DNA of 58,076 nt from Rhizobium aethiopicum (lineage in GTDB: Bacteria; Pseudomonadota; Alphaproteobacteria; Rhizobiales; Rhizobiaceae). Positions 42,001 through 50,939 of the stretch are shown here, in pieces. The notes under the pieces are model-generated. The model was not told where the DNA came from, did no database searches, and saw only the letters and a program-made list of their open reading frames with translations. A program made the position numbers and the translations under genes. Numbering within the stretch: position 1 is the first letter of the stretch; each line of letters begins with the position of its first letter. Location of the stretch: the NCBI RefSeq assembly GCF_900094625.1, contig NZ_FMAJ01000022.1, forward strand, positions 1 through 58,076, read 5' to 3'.

Positions 42001-45000
42001 GCCTTATGCCTTCACTGCTGTGGGCACGGTGCTCGGGCCCTATTTTGGCAACTATGAAGCCGGTTTTCGGTTCGGCCTGCTCGGACTGGACATGACCGAA
42101 CAGCCTGGAATGGAACGCCTGAAGGCACGAGTCTACCTCGCCTTCGGTAACCTTGCGAAACCGTCGTCGCGTCATGTCCGCACCGGCCGCGCGCTTGCGC
42201 AGCGCGTATTCGAAACGGCACAGCAGGTCGGCGATCTCACCTACGCCGTCTTAAGCCGCAATAACCTTGTGACTTATCTTCTGGCCGCTGGCGAGCCCCT
42301 CCCGCAGGTTCAGCGCGATGCGGAAGCCGGCCTGGACTTCGCGCGTCAGGCCGGCTTCGGAGTCGCCGTCGGTTTCATCAGTGGGCAGCTCCAACTCATC
42401 CGAACGCTTCGCGGGCTGACGCCAATCTTCGGATGCTTCAATGATGAAGGGTTCGACGAGCAGCAATTCGAACTTAACACCGACGGCAAGCCGGGCAGCT
42501 GCCTGTACTGGATCCGCAAGCTACAGGCATGTGTATTTGCCGGGGATACTCTCACAGCACTTTCGGCAGCGGCGAAAGCAGAAAGCCTCCTCTGGATGAC
42601 TCCCGCTATTTTCGAGCGGGCGGAATATCACTTCTACACCGGCCTTTCATTGGCCTCTGCTTTGCAAGGATCGAGTGCTGAAACAGCTCTTTATCGCAAG
42701 GCCATACGCGCTCACCGCCGGCAGCTCGACACTTGGGCCGCGCACTGCCCGGAGAATTTCGCAAGCCGCGCGACATTGCTAGGCGCAGAGATCGCCCGCT
42801 TGGGAAGCCGTGAGTTGCATGCCGAGCGCCTCTATGAACAGGCGATCGGGTTGGCGCATTCGCACGCTCTCCCACACGATGAAGCGATCGCGTATGAGCG
42901 CGCTTCCGCCTTTTACCGGGCGCGCGGCTTCGATCAGATTGCTCGCCTCTACCTTCAAAACGCCCGTCGCTGTTATCTCAATTGGGGAGCCGACGGCAAG
43001 GTGCGGCAGCTCGAAGAAGCCTATCCCCAACTGCGGGATGGACAATCGTCACCTGCTGCAACAAGCACGATCGAAGCGCCGATCGAGCATCTCGACCTCG
43101 CCACCGTCATCAAGGTGTCGCAAGCGGTCTCCAGCGAAATCGTCGTCGAGAAGCTGATCGATACGGTGCTGCGAATGGCCGTCGAGCAGGCGGGAGCCGA
43201 ACGTGGCCTTCTGATCCTGTCGCGTGGCGGCGAATCGCGGATTGCCGCTGAGGCGACGATCCGCGGCGAAGCGGTCCTCATAGAGTTGCGTAATGAGGCC
43301 ATCGCCGGCGTGATGCCGGAATCAGTTCTCAATTACGTCCTGCGTATGCGGGAAATCGTTAGCCTCGACGATGCGTCGGCTGAAAACGCCTTTGCGGCCG
43401 ATCCCTATATCCGCCATCGCGCGGCCAGATCCATTCTCTGTTTGCCGCTGATCAATCACGCCAAGCTGATCGGTGCGCTGTATCTGGAAAACACTCTGGC
43501 GGGCCGTGTCTTCGCGCCGGGGCGCATTCCGGTGTTGAAGCTGATCGCCTCGCAAGCCGCCAGTACGCTCGAAATCACCGGCCTTTACCGCGACCTGGCA
43601 GAACGTGAAGCGCGAATAGGCCGGCTTGTCGAAGCAAACATCATCGGGATTTTTATCCGAGATATCGAAGGTCGGATTATCGAGGCCAACGAGGCGTTCC
43701 TGCAAATGGTGGGCTACAGCCGTGACGAACTCTTGGCGGGTCAGCTCATCGATAAAGAGCTGACACCGCCGGAATGGCGCGAACGTGACGCCGAAGCCGA
43801 GGCCGAGCTGAGAGTGACCGGCAGCGCCCACCCATTTGAAAAGGTGTATCAGCGAAAGGACGGCGGTCACGTACCCGTCATGATTGGTGAGGCAAGTTTC
43901 GAGGGGGCCGGGAGCCAGGCCGTGGCCTTCGTGCTCGACCTGTCCGAGAGCAAGCAAGCAGAGGAGAGGCTGCGAGCAAGCGAAACTCGCTTTCGGACCT
44001 TCGTCGACCATGCCACCGATGCCTTTTTCCTCCATACCGACGATCTGACCGTCATAGACGTCAACCGCCAAGCCTGTGAAAGCCTCGGTTACAGCCGGGA
44101 GGAATTAATTGGCATGCACCCGCGCGACTTTGACGGAGCTATCGACGAAAAGGCGCTTGCGACATTGGTGGATCGCGTCGACGCAGAACAGCCAATGACT
44201 TTCGAAACGCTCCACCGACGTAAGAACGGAACAACGTTTCCGGTCGAGGTTCGCGTCGGTAAATTCCGACAGGAAGAGCAATGGTTTCGCCTTTCGCTGG
44301 CGCGTGACATCACCGACCGCAGGCAAGCCGAGGATGCTATTCAGCTTGCGCGAGCAGAACTTGCCCATGTAAGCAGGCTGACCACTATGGGAGAACTTGT
44401 AGCCTCCATCGCCCACGAGGTCAGACAGCCGCTCACCGGGCTAGTCAGCAGCGGCAATGCCTGCCTTCGCTATCTTGACGCGGATCCCCGTGACATCGTC
44501 TCCGCCCGTCGCGCCATCGAGCGCATGATCAGCGACGCTTTTCGCGCATCCGAGGTCATCGACCGGATTCGGGCAATGGCGAAGAAATCACCCGAACGCC
44601 GGGACCGACTGAACGTCAACGATATCGTATCCGAAACGATTGCGCTGGTGTCCACGGACCTCGAACGCAGTGCGGTGTCGCTTCGTACAGACCTCTCCGA
44701 CGGCTTGCCCCCTATCGTAGGGGACCAAGTGCAAATCCAGCAGGTGATCCTGAACCTTATCATGAACGCCAACGACGCGATGGCGGCGATGCCAAAAGGA
44801 GCGCGCGAGCTCATCGTAAGCACTGAAAAAACAGCACCCAATACCGTTTTAGTGGCAGTCCGCGATAGCGGCCCTACCCTCGACCTGGCGAAGATCGGCG
44901 ATATATTCGAGGCGTTCTACAGTACCAAACCCAAGGGTATGGGCATGGGCCTGACGATCAGTCGTTCGATCATAGAGGCTCACAAAGGCCAACTCTGGGC

Positions 45001-45061
45001 GACGCCAAACGCGCCCCACGGTGCCATTTTTCAGTTTACATTACCAACCGAGGAGAAATAA
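39047..45061 (+). CDS. Giant hybrid Ser/Thr-kinase-like/ATPase/GAF/PAS sensor histidine kinase
   Basis: About 2004 residues in one frame. Order: protein-kinase-like domain (about 60-330; HRDIKPAN at 183-190), AAA-type ATPase (Walker A GHAGVGKS 386-393; Walker B LFLDDLQW near 514), a long helical-repeat region (about 650-1340), GAF (1360-1515), two PAS domains (1523-1640, 1645-1770), HisKA with phospho-His1790 in SIAHEVRQP, and HATPase (N-box LNLIMNANDAM near 1898, G-boxes DSGPT and KPKGMGMGL). The DFG metal Asp is Gly (TGFGVA at 203-208), so the kinase-like domain may be inactive. It is cytoplasmic with no membrane segment. The start is uncertain: ATGs at 39047, 39113 and 39155 (the last with AGGAAG upstream). 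A FixJ-like partner follows. Confidence 0.9.
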   Translation: MIGSAMPAPQMVCGQHRSERCAMDDTVNDAQKTRKNMIGRKRALASIGQQTSTDLQYHEPQSSWSDGDRIFTRELIRSGNGAPKAVLRVQLAAEHPSRTSLDRLAHEYRLKDELDREWAAKPLDFTTENGRTVLVLEDCGGVPLPQLMGRHSHGMAAELTVFLRLAKGIAAAVGKAHGCGLIHRDIKPANLLADEAEGRVRLTGFGVASHLSRERQAADPPEVIAGSLAYMAPEQTGRMNRSVDSRSDLYAVGITLYEMITGQLPFTATEPMEWVHCHVARRPMPPSERVRELPGIISAIVMKLLAKNAEERYQTAAGLEADLRRALVESEKYGRIAEFPLGTRDVPDRLVIPERPYGREREIAALTSAFDRVVAGAGPTLVLVSGHAGVGKSMVVNELHRALVPSRGLFASGKFDQNQRHIPYASVAQALRDLVRVLLGKSEAELAPWRAALIEELGASGRLMVTLIPELESLIGRLPAVADLPPQDAKRRFQLNIRRLLRVFATAEHPLTLFLDDLQWLDAATLDLLEDLCTQKDMRHLLLIGAYRDNEVSSTHPLIRRLTAIQEVGGQVHEIVLTPLRLEDLTRMLADALHCGSNRVKPLARLVHKKSGGNPFFALQFLSTLPDEGLLDFNREQAHWDWDLDRIGAKGYTDNVADLMLSKLRRLPDSTQAALNMLACLGNHAAVDTLALIRSENHDAVHAAFWPAARAGLVLLEEGASYRFLHDRVQEAAYGLIPEDERAAAHLSIGRLLLVHTPPQALEENIFEIVGQLNCGGALIAPGEERERLAGLNLLATRRAKASAAYESALAYAGTGAAYLQDDAWERRYELAFALELHRAECEFLTGAPAEAQARLAELASRATSLADLARVTRLRVDLFMSLGRSDQAIIFGLDYLHRVGISWSSHPTRSQVRQEYARLWRQLGGRPIEALLNSPPMTDRVALATMDVLTSLVTPALFTDENLRCLVIGRMGNISLKHGNSDTSPYAFTAVGTVLGPYFGNYEAGFRFGLLGLDMTEQPGMERLKARVYLAFGNLAKPSSRHVRTGRALAQRVFETAQQVGDLTYAVLSRNNLVTYLLAAGEPLPQVQRDAEAGLDFARQAGFGVAVGFISGQLQLIRTLRGLTPIFGCFNDEGFDEQQFELNTDGKPGSCLYWIRKLQACVFAGDTLTALSAAAKAESLLWMTPAIFERAEYHFYTGLSLASALQGSSAETALYRKAIRAHRRQLDTWAAHCPENFASRATLLGAEIARLGSRELHAERLYEQAIGLAHSHALPHDEAIAYERASAFYRARGFDQIARLYLQNARRCYLNWGADGKVRQLEEAYPQLRDGQSSPAATSTIEAPIEHLDLATVIKVSQAVSSEIVVEKLIDTVLRMAVEQAGAERGLLILSRGGESRIAAEATIRGEAVLIELRNEAIAGVMPESVLNYVLRMREIVSLDDASAENAFAADPYIRHRAARSILCLPLINHAKLIGALYLENTLAGRVFAPGRIPVLKLIASQAASTLEITGLYRDLAEREARIGRLVEANIIGIFIRDIEGRIIEANEAFLQMVGYSRDELLAGQLIDKELTPPEWRERDAEAEAELRVTGSAHPFEKVYQRKDGGHVPVMIGEASFEGAGSQAVAFVLDLSESKQAEERLRASETRFRTFVDHATDAFFLHTDDLTVIDVNRQACESLGYSREELIGMHPRDFDGAIDEKALATLVDRVDAEQPMTFETLHRRKNGTTFPVEVRVGKFRQEEQWFRLSLARDITDRRQAEDAIQLARAELAHVSRLTTMGELVASIAHEVRQPLTGLVSSGNACLRYLDADPRDIVSARRAIERMISDAFRASEVIDRIRAMAKKSPERRDRLNVNDIVSETIALVSTDLERSAVSLRTDLSDGLPPIVGDQVQIQQVILNLIMNANDAMAAMPKGARELIVSTEKTAPNTVLVAVRDSGPTLDLAKIGDIFEAFYSTKPKGMGMGLTISRSIIEAHKGQLWATPNAPHGAIFQFTLPTEEK

Positions 45062-45113
45062 TGGATCCATGTCCGGGGCGCCGCCTGACCGGCGCACAAA
45101 CTTGGGGACATGG

Positions 45114-45740
45114 ATGAAGGAGATTGTCTACATCATTGATGATGACGCATCTGTCCGCGAAGGCCTCGGCGATCTCCTGCGCTCGGTTGGACTTGAGGTA
45201 CTGACATTCGCTTCCAGCCATGAGTTTTTGGATAGCAAGCGCCCTGACGTTCCGGGCTGCATCATTCTCGATGTAAGGCTGCCGGGGCGGAGCGGCCTGG
45301 AATTTCAGACCATGCTCACTTCCCTTGGAATTGAGCTTCCGGTCATTTTTATCAGCGCCCACAGCGACATTCCGATCTCTGTGCGAGCGATGAAAGCCGG
45401 CGCTATCGAATTCCTGACAAAGCCGCTGCGCGAGCAGGAATTGCTCGATGCCGCTTATGCCGGGATCGAGCGCGATTGCGCTCGGAGGCAGGAAGTCGCG
45501 CTCATTGCCGAGCTTCGGTCCCGCTATGATTCCTTGACGCCGCGCGAGCGCGAGATCATGAACCTGGTGGTCGCGGGCAGCGTCAACAAGCAAATCGCTG
45601 CTCAAGTGGGCCTGAGCGAGGTGACCGTCAAGGTTCATCGCGGCCACGTCATGCAGAAGATGCAGGCGAGATCTCTCGTTGACCTGGTCCGGATGGCGGA
45701 CAGCCTCGCATTGACGACGAAGCCGGCGTGGGTCAGGTAG
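45114..45740 (+). CDS. FixJ/NarL-type response regulator
   Basis: A 208-residue two-domain regulator. The receiver (1-120) has IIDDDASVREGL (Asp9-11), phospho-acceptor Asp53 in IILDVRLPGRSG, FISAHSD and Lys in FLTKPLRE. The C-terminal LuxR-type HTH (about 140-200) has LTPREREIMNLVVAGSVNKQ and LSEVTVKVHRGHVM. It starts 52 bases after the giant sensor kinase and is its likely phosphorylation partner and output. The ATG at 45114 follows GGGGA; an in-frame extension to 45021 would overlap the kinase. Confidence 0.93.
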   Translation: MKEIVYIIDDDASVREGLGDLLRSVGLEVLTFASSHEFLDSKRPDVPGCIILDVRLPGRSGLEFQTMLTSLGIELPVIFISAHSDIPISVRAMKAGAIEFLTKPLREQELLDAAYAGIERDCARRQEVALIAELRSRYDSLTPREREIMNLVVAGSVNKQIAAQVGLSEVTVKVHRGHVMQKMQARSLVDLVRMADSLALTTKPAWVR

Positions 45741-46014
45741 TTTCACGTATCTAGACCAAAGTATCGGGTGACTGCCACGGGTGGATAGTCGGGGCGCCAA
45801 TTCGGCCGGTCGCATATCTCATTCGGCAATACGTTCCGAAGGCCGTCGGCTCTATCCTCTTACCAGCTGAAAAAACATGCCGAGACAGGACGGACGTTAT
45901 CGCGTCTCGGTGCAAGAATCTGATCGGGTCCGCCCATTCCTACCATTGGACGGACTCTCATCGATGTTGTTGACGCAACGCGAGTAACCGAAAGACCGAG
46001 GAAAGGCATCATCC
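45741..46014. other. Intergenic region with an imperfect dyad
   Basis: 274 bases. Around 45929-45954 an imperfect dyad (TCC-n2-CCA ... TGG-n2-GGA) occurs about 60 bases before the small gene at 46015. It might be a binding site for the adjacent response regulator, but this is only a pattern. Confidence 0.25.
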
Positions 46015-46224
46015 ATGCAAAACCAGAGATACGCCCTGCAGAAGAACCTCAACATCTACTGGACGGTAGTCGATACGGTTTCGGACCGGAAAGCTCTCGT
46101 CGATGGCTTCGTTATGGACATGCTTACCGCCGATGAGGCCGAAGAATTGGTCAACATGCTGAACCGCGCAGACTCCCATGCTATGCTTGCGCCTGCCCAG
46201 AGTGAGCACCGAAGACGACAGTAA
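46015..46224 (+). CDS. Small conserved-looking hypothetical protein
   Basis: A 69-residue protein with a good ribosome-binding site (GAGGAAAGG, about 8 bases before ATG). Its central part DGFVMDMLTADEAEELVNML resembles small rhizobial hypothetical proteins of a similar length, as I remember them. No known domain, no signal peptide or membrane segment; acidic helix-forming C-terminal half. It may belong to the regulon of the preceding two-component pair. Confidence 0.6.
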   Translation: MQNQRYALQKNLNIYWTVVDTVSDRKALVDGFVMDMLTADEAEELVNMLNRADSHAMLAPAQSEHRRRQ

Positions 46225-46701
46225 CTGTTCGATCGCCATCGAGCCGACCGCTCGTCCTATAGACTGTGACGAGAGAACGATAGAGGGCGCTGACACTCTA
46301 AGGGTGCCTCGGAGACATTGTAAGCTGCAAACAAAGCTAGCTGGCCTTGCAACCTGACATGCCATTTTTGACCATAGCGGGAGGCCCAGGCGTATGGAGA
46401 ACCTGTCATCGTCGGTCGCGCGAGCGTGCAGTCCCGGCGGCATACCGAGTGCGAGGAACTAGCCAGCCGGATTATCCAGTCTTCTCAGCATGGGGTGAAG
46501 GACGAAGATGCGTTGGTACGGCTGGTACGGCTCCTAATTTGACATGAATTGATGGGATGTCCGCTTCTTCTCTGCGCGCGCACCTCAAACCTAAGAGTCC
46601 AGCCCCCGCCCGCAACATTGAGGTTTGGCGACAAATCGAGGGGTGGCCATAAGAAACCTGCCGAGAGGCGGGAGACGATTGCAGATGGGGAGTGCGAACC
46701 C
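46225..46701. other. Intergenic region
   Basis: 477 bases between the small gene and the DUF6894 gene. ORFs that cross it have poor composition. I see no hairpin, repeat or relic that I can name. Confidence 0.35.
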
Positions 46702-46956
46702 TTGCCTACCTACTATTTTCACATTCGACATGCAGATCGCGTCTTGCACGACCCGGACGGAGGAGATTTTCCCGATCTCGAGGCGGCACGACACGAAGCA
46801 AGTGAAAGCCTCCGTGAACTGCTTGATCACACGCTTTTGTCTAAGCGGTCCTCTGTTCCTCTCGGGATTGATATCTACGACGGAGATGGAAAGCCGGTAG
46901 CCGAGGTCGAAATCGATGCAGTGGTTCCAGAAATCACACCTCGAAAACCCCCGTGA
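46702..46956 (+). CDS. DUF6894-like small protein
   Basis: An 84-residue protein with the family pattern: PTYYFHIRHADRVLHDPDG at the N-terminus, FPDLEAARHEA, then DIYDGDGKPVAEVEID. Homologues start at the aromatic pair (MP-x-YYF), so I choose the TTG at 46702, with GGGGAG upstream; the frame continues back to 46549 without conserved sequence. The function is unknown. Such genes are abundant in rhizobial genomes and often lie next to stress or signalling genes. Confidence 0.7.
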   Translation: MPTYYFHIRHADRVLHDPDGGDFPDLEAARHEASESLRELLDHTLLSKRSSVPLGIDIYDGDGKPVAEVEIDAVVPEITPRKPP

Positions 46957-47112
46957 CGAACCTTCTCGCCCTATGACGGCATTATCACGTGTCCTCGGAA
47001 TCGCCTCGCGCTAAAAGTCTGTTCCAGCGCGCTCTTTCCTGGTTTACACACACCCGTTCGGTCTCGGGGACGGGCACCTTCTACGGCACCTTGGGTCTGC
47101 TGAGCGAGGAGA

Positions 47113-48102
47113 TCACATGCGGACGCCTGTTTCCCTCGAGTTTGCGAACGACCTCAGTTCCGGCATCGCCCCGCAGACAAGATTCCGGCCGCTCGATTTA
47201 GCCTCGTATAGTGCCTTGTCGGCGTTCGAATAGACGACATCAAATGAAGCGTCGGTTTCCATCCGCAGCGCGACGCCAATCGAGACGGTAATCCGAAATG
47301 TGCCAGCCGTTGATAGAACTGGCCGCTGTTCGATTGCATGCCTGATCCGCTCGCACACATCAAACACCGCCTCGGGCTTCGCGCCTGAAAACAGGATCAT
47401 GAACTCCTCGCCCCCGACCCGCGCAAAGGTCATTTCGCAGGATGTGACGAGCGCGATGATCTCCTGGACGGACTGTGTCAGCGCTTTCAGCGCCGCGTCG
47501 CCGGCAGAGTGCCCGTAGGTGTCGTTCACACGCTTGAAGTGATCGACATCAAGAATGGCGACGGCGGCCTGGCCATCAACGGGATTCTTTTCACGAAACA
47601 TCGCATGGCCGATGTTGAACGCATGGCGGCGGTTGAATGCGCCCGTCAGCTCGTCGGTGACTGCCAGGAGGTGCAATCTATCCTGAATGGCCCTAAGATC
47701 GGTTATGTCCTGGAGAAGAAGCTGAACGACCGGATTTCCCTCCCAGGGCAAGGCACCGGCGATCAATTTGATCGTCCGAACCCGACCGGTGGCTGTTCTG
47801 ACCTCCGCTTCTGTCGGCTCGACACTGATCCGGCCGTTAAAAGCCTCCTCCATCTGCTTGGTGGCTTCTTCAGCATGTGTGGACAGAAAGTCGAGGAAGT
47901 GTTTGCCCACGACTTCATTTTGAGGGACTTGCAGGAGGCGCGCGGCTTCCTGATTTCCAAAAATAATTCCCTGTCTGGTATGAATGAGAAGCCCCATCGG
48001 CATGAGATCGAGCATCATGCCCATTCTCTCCTGCGTGTCGACAAGCGTCTGCTTCGTAAGCGCGGCTGCCTCGAGCGCTTCGTGATCTTCATCCAGGAAC
48101 AT
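47113..48102 (-). CDS. PAS-GGDEF diguanylate cyclase
   Basis: A 329-residue protein with an N-terminal PAS domain (about residues 25-140; LDLMPMGLLIHTRQGIIFGN) and a GGDEF domain (about 155-310). VTDELTGAFNRRHAF starts the domain, ILDVDHFKRVNDTYGHSAGD binds metal and nucleotide, and the active loop is GGEEF. It should make cyclic-di-GMP. The allosteric I-site (RxxD five residues before GGEEF) is TSCE here, so product inhibition may be lost. No membrane segment. It is a single gene on the minus strand. Confidence 0.92.
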   Translation of the reverse strand: MFLDEDHEALEAAALTKQTLVDTQERMGMMLDLMPMGLLIHTRQGIIFGNQEAARLLQVPQNEVVGKHFLDFLSTHAEEATKQMEEAFNGRISVEPTEAEVRTATGRVRTIKLIAGALPWEGNPVVQLLLQDITDLRAIQDRLHLLAVTDELTGAFNRRHAFNIGHAMFREKNPVDGQAAVAILDVDHFKRVNDTYGHSAGDAALKALTQSVQEIIALVTSCEMTFARVGGEEFMILFSGAKPEAVFDVCERIRHAIEQRPVLSTAGTFRITVSIGVALRMETDASFDVVYSNADKALYEAKSSGRNLVCGAMPELRSFANSRETGVRM

Positions 48103-48426
48103 AGCTGGTCCTTTCGCGGTGAAACGCGTTGTTCGTCAAAACTCGCCTGGATCACCAATATCCGACGAGATCGTGAAAACATAGATAACTGAACTGCTCA
48201 CATTTAGGTCCCTGCTCGTCATGCAAGCCGATCTAACACGATCGCTCGCCCCACAGGAGCGTTCGAGTATCCCGATCGAAATGAACTGGACTGCACAATT
48301 GTGCGGCCATCAGCCACCTCGATGAAGACCCCAGCGCTGCGGACGATCAAAGGCTGTGTTGATCTGGCGCATTGACGCCCGCGGGTGGACGCAGCTACAT
48401 CGCAGCGGGCTGAACCAAGGCTGGAT
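48103..48426. other. Divergent intergenic region
   Basis: 324 bases between the cyclase (minus) and the DUF2946 gene (plus). No gene seen. The cyclase side (48110-48230) is somewhat AT-richer. Confidence 0.35.
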
Positions 48427-48816
48427 ATGCAAAAGGATCGGATTAGAGTGTCGGGACTTCTCCGCCTCATCTGCGCAATTGCGCTGATGATGGTGGGATT
48501 CGCCCATAAACCGCCTCCTCCCGTGGCGCTCCAGGTTCAGTTGGCGGCCTATGTCCTTCCCGACGGCCAATTCCCCACGTTCTGCCTCAACGACAATGCC
48601 GCGCAACCGGAAAAAGGCACCGTGCACGATTATGGTTGCGAGGCCTGCCGGCTAGCCGGGTCGATCATGGTGCCGGAACCGCCGAGTGTCGGCGCCCAGG
48701 CCATGGTGTTTGCGACCATTGCCCGCACGATCGAACGGCAATTTCAACTGCAACGTGCGCCCTATCCGCCAAATTCGCGGCCGCGAGCGCCGCCCTCTCC
48801 TGTGATCTTCGCATAA
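48427..48816 (+). CDS. DUF2946-like exported/membrane protein
   Basis: A 129-residue protein with one hydrophobic N-terminal segment (VSGLLRLICAIALMMVGFAH, residues 7-26) and a central Cys pair CEAC after FCLND, a pattern of DUF2946 proteins. The ATG at 48427 has AAGG upstream; an in-frame ATG at 48385 is less likely. Homologues are commonly encoded with TonB receptors, copper or iron-linked genes. It is followed by a PepSY-type membrane protein, a frequent pairing, so a role in metal uptake or reduction is plausible but unproven. Confidence 0.7.
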   Translation: MQKDRIRVSGLLRLICAIALMMVGFAHKPPPPVALQVQLAAYVLPDGQFPTFCLNDNAAQPEKGTVHDYGCEACRLAGSIMVPEPPSVGAQAMVFATIARTIERQFQLQRAPYPPNSRPRAPPSPVIFA

Positions 48817-48891
48817 CCGGCGTCGCGGGCCTTCCGTGACGGCTTTTTGCATGCGGGTCCGCCAGCGCGGTCCCCGATCACGGATTCTATC

Positions 48892-50277
48892 ATGACAGAT
48901 CAAACCATCGGTTCCGACCCGGCCTTGACGCTCGGGCAAATTTCGCTCTACCGCGCCATCTGGCGCTGGCATTTCTTCGCCGGGCTGCTCGTCATCCCCT
49001 TCATGCTCAACCTGGCGATCACCGGCAGCCTCTACCTCTTCAAGGATGAGATCAGCGACACCTTTTTCGCCTACCGCTATGTGGTCGCCGACGGCTCTAC
49101 GACATTGAAACCGTCCGAAATCATTGCCGCCGCCACGGCCGCGGTGCCGGGGTCGATCGCATCCTCCTATAAGGAGGCTCGCGACGGCACCCATTCGGCG
49201 ATCGTCACGGTCTTAAGCAACGCGGGCAGCACTCTCGTTTTCGTCAATCAGCACGACGGCAAGGTTCTGGACAAGGTCGCCTCGGACAACGAGTTCAACT
49301 GGGTCCTCAAGAAGATCCACAGTCTCGACTATTTCGGCACGTTCACCAACCGCCTGGTCGAGATCGTCGGAGGCTTCGCCCTGATGCTGGTCGTCACCGG
49401 CATCTATCTCTGGTGGCCACGCTGTCGGACGGGCGGGGTGCTTTCCGTGCGCGGAACGCCGTCGAAGCGGGTCTTCTGGCGCGACACTCATGCGGTCACC
49501 GGAGCTATTGCCGGCATCATGATCTTCTTCCTGGCTGCCACCGGCATGCCGTGGTCGGGCTATTGGGGGTCAAAAGCGAACGCCTGGCTGACCGCCAACA
49601 ACCTGGGCTATCCAGCTCAGCTTTGGGACGCCGTGCCGTCGTCGTCGAAGAGCACGCACCATGTGGTCGAGCAGCCCGGCTGGATCGTCGAGAACGCCCC
49701 GGTACCGGATTCCAATATGGACATGGCCAAGATGGGCCACATGCAGGCGCAGCCGATCGGCCTCGATGCCGCCGTCGATGTGGCGAAGAGGGCCGGCATC
49801 GCGCCCGGTTTCGACATGGCCATCCCCAGCGACGATAAGGGCGTTTATACGGCTTCGATCTATCCGGACGACCTCGCCAAGGAACGCACCATCCATATTG
49901 ACCAATATTCCGGCAAGCCGCTCGTCGACATCTCCTTCGGCCAGTATGCCGTGTTCGGCCGCTGGATCGAATGGGGCATCAACGTCCACCAGGGGCAGGA
50001 ATGGGGTCTCGTCAACCAGCTGCTGATGTCGGCGACCTGCCTTTGTGTTATCCTCATGTGCGTTTCAGCAGCGCTCATGTGGTGGAAACGCAGGCCTTCC
50101 GGTCGGATGGGCGTTCCACCTATGCCGCCCAAGAAGAGCGTCTACCTCGGGCTTTGGGCGATCGCCCTGATCTTCGGCATTGCGTTTCCGATGACGGGAA
50201 TCGCGATCGCCGTCATGATCCTGATCGACCATATTGTCCTGCGTCTCGTGCCGCCGCTCAGGCGCGCGTTTTCCTGA
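48892..50277 (+). CDS. PepSY-associated transmembrane protein (PiuB-like)
   Basis: A 461-residue inner-membrane protein. It has four to five hydrophobic segments (WHFFAGLLVIPFMLNLAITG near 30, IVGGFALMLVVTGIYLWW near 165, GAIAGIMIFFLAATGMPWSG near 205, a pair near the C-terminus) with conserved His near segment starts (RWHFFAG, RDTHAV, NVHQGQ). This is the PepSY_TM/PiuB pattern of proteins tied to siderophore-iron uptake or reduction. The ATG at 48892 is preferred over TTG 48847. It lies 75 bases after the DUF2946 gene and ends next to a perfect hairpin. Confidence 0.88.
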   Translation: MTDQTIGSDPALTLGQISLYRAIWRWHFFAGLLVIPFMLNLAITGSLYLFKDEISDTFFAYRYVVADGSTTLKPSEIIAAATAAVPGSIASSYKEARDGTHSAIVTVLSNAGSTLVFVNQHDGKVLDKVASDNEFNWVLKKIHSLDYFGTFTNRLVEIVGGFALMLVVTGIYLWWPRCRTGGVLSVRGTPSKRVFWRDTHAVTGAIAGIMIFFLAATGMPWSGYWGSKANAWLTANNLGYPAQLWDAVPSSSKSTHHVVEQPGWIVENAPVPDSNMDMAKMGHMQAQPIGLDAAVDVAKRAGIAPGFDMAIPSDDKGVYTASIYPDDLAKERTIHIDQYSGKPLVDISFGQYAVFGRWIEWGINVHQGQEWGLVNQLLMSATCLCVILMCVSAALMWWKRRPSGRMGVPPMPPKKSVYLGLWAIALIFGIAFPMTGIAIAVMILIDHIVLRLVPPLRRAFS

Positions 50278-50291
50278 GGTTAAAACCGGAC

Positions 50292-50310
50292 CCGGCGCAG
50301 CTTGCGCCGG
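50292..50310 (+). terminator. Hairpin after the PepSY gene
   Basis: CCGGCGCA (50292-50299) and TGCGCCGG (50303-50310) form a perfect 8-bp stem with a 3-base loop, 14 bases after the stop. No T-run follows, so it is a possible terminator or a short palindromic element. Confidence 0.5.
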
Positions 50311-50939
50311 ATGACGGCAGCTTACGTCATTCATCCTGTAAGGGCCCGCGTGAGGTCCATGACATTGGGGCGGTCTTCGACATGAGCGAGCGGCTGATCA
50401 GCTTACGCGCGAGCGTTGACCCGTCAGTACAGCCGCCGCACGAAGCGGCAGCTGCGCCATGATCATGCCGCCCTGCCTCGGAGATCATTTCTCATCGCAG
50501 CGACGCGGCTGGGAACATCGTCGAGACGGAACTGATTGACCAAATCGCTCCGAGTCTGCCCGCCCCGCCGCATTCAGGGTTTGTCATCTTTGTCTTTTCC
50601 GACATGTTGGAGGTTCGAATGCGGTGAATGCCTCCTCAGTTCCGCGCTTTCGACTTCTATACCCTTAGTGCTTCATGGGGTGCTGCAAGCGGGTAGGATG
50701 CAGGGGGCATCATCCGGCGAGCGGAAACGGGTACCGGCCGTGAACCGATGCAGGCATTACATCGCCGGGTATCGGGCACACATAGGCTGTTCCGCTGGCT
50801 TTTCGCCACTCGGCAGTCGCGGCTGCCAGGAGGTCGGATGACGACATCAATGCGAGCCCCGTCGCAAGCGTCTTGGCCGCATGCGCCATGGCTTGTGCGC
50901 GGCGGGCTTTTTCCCTGCGCGACGACCTGCCGGGTATGG
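50311..50939. other. Long non-coding stretch
   Basis: About 630 bases after the PepSY gene. Open frames exist but their composition and repeated Arg/Pro/Ser content look like noise. No hairpin, tRNA or repeat recognised. Confidence 0.35.

Noticed and set aside
46549..46701. N-terminal extension of the DUF6894-like protein
   Set aside because: The extension has no conserved sequence, and homologues begin at the position of the TTG at 46702.
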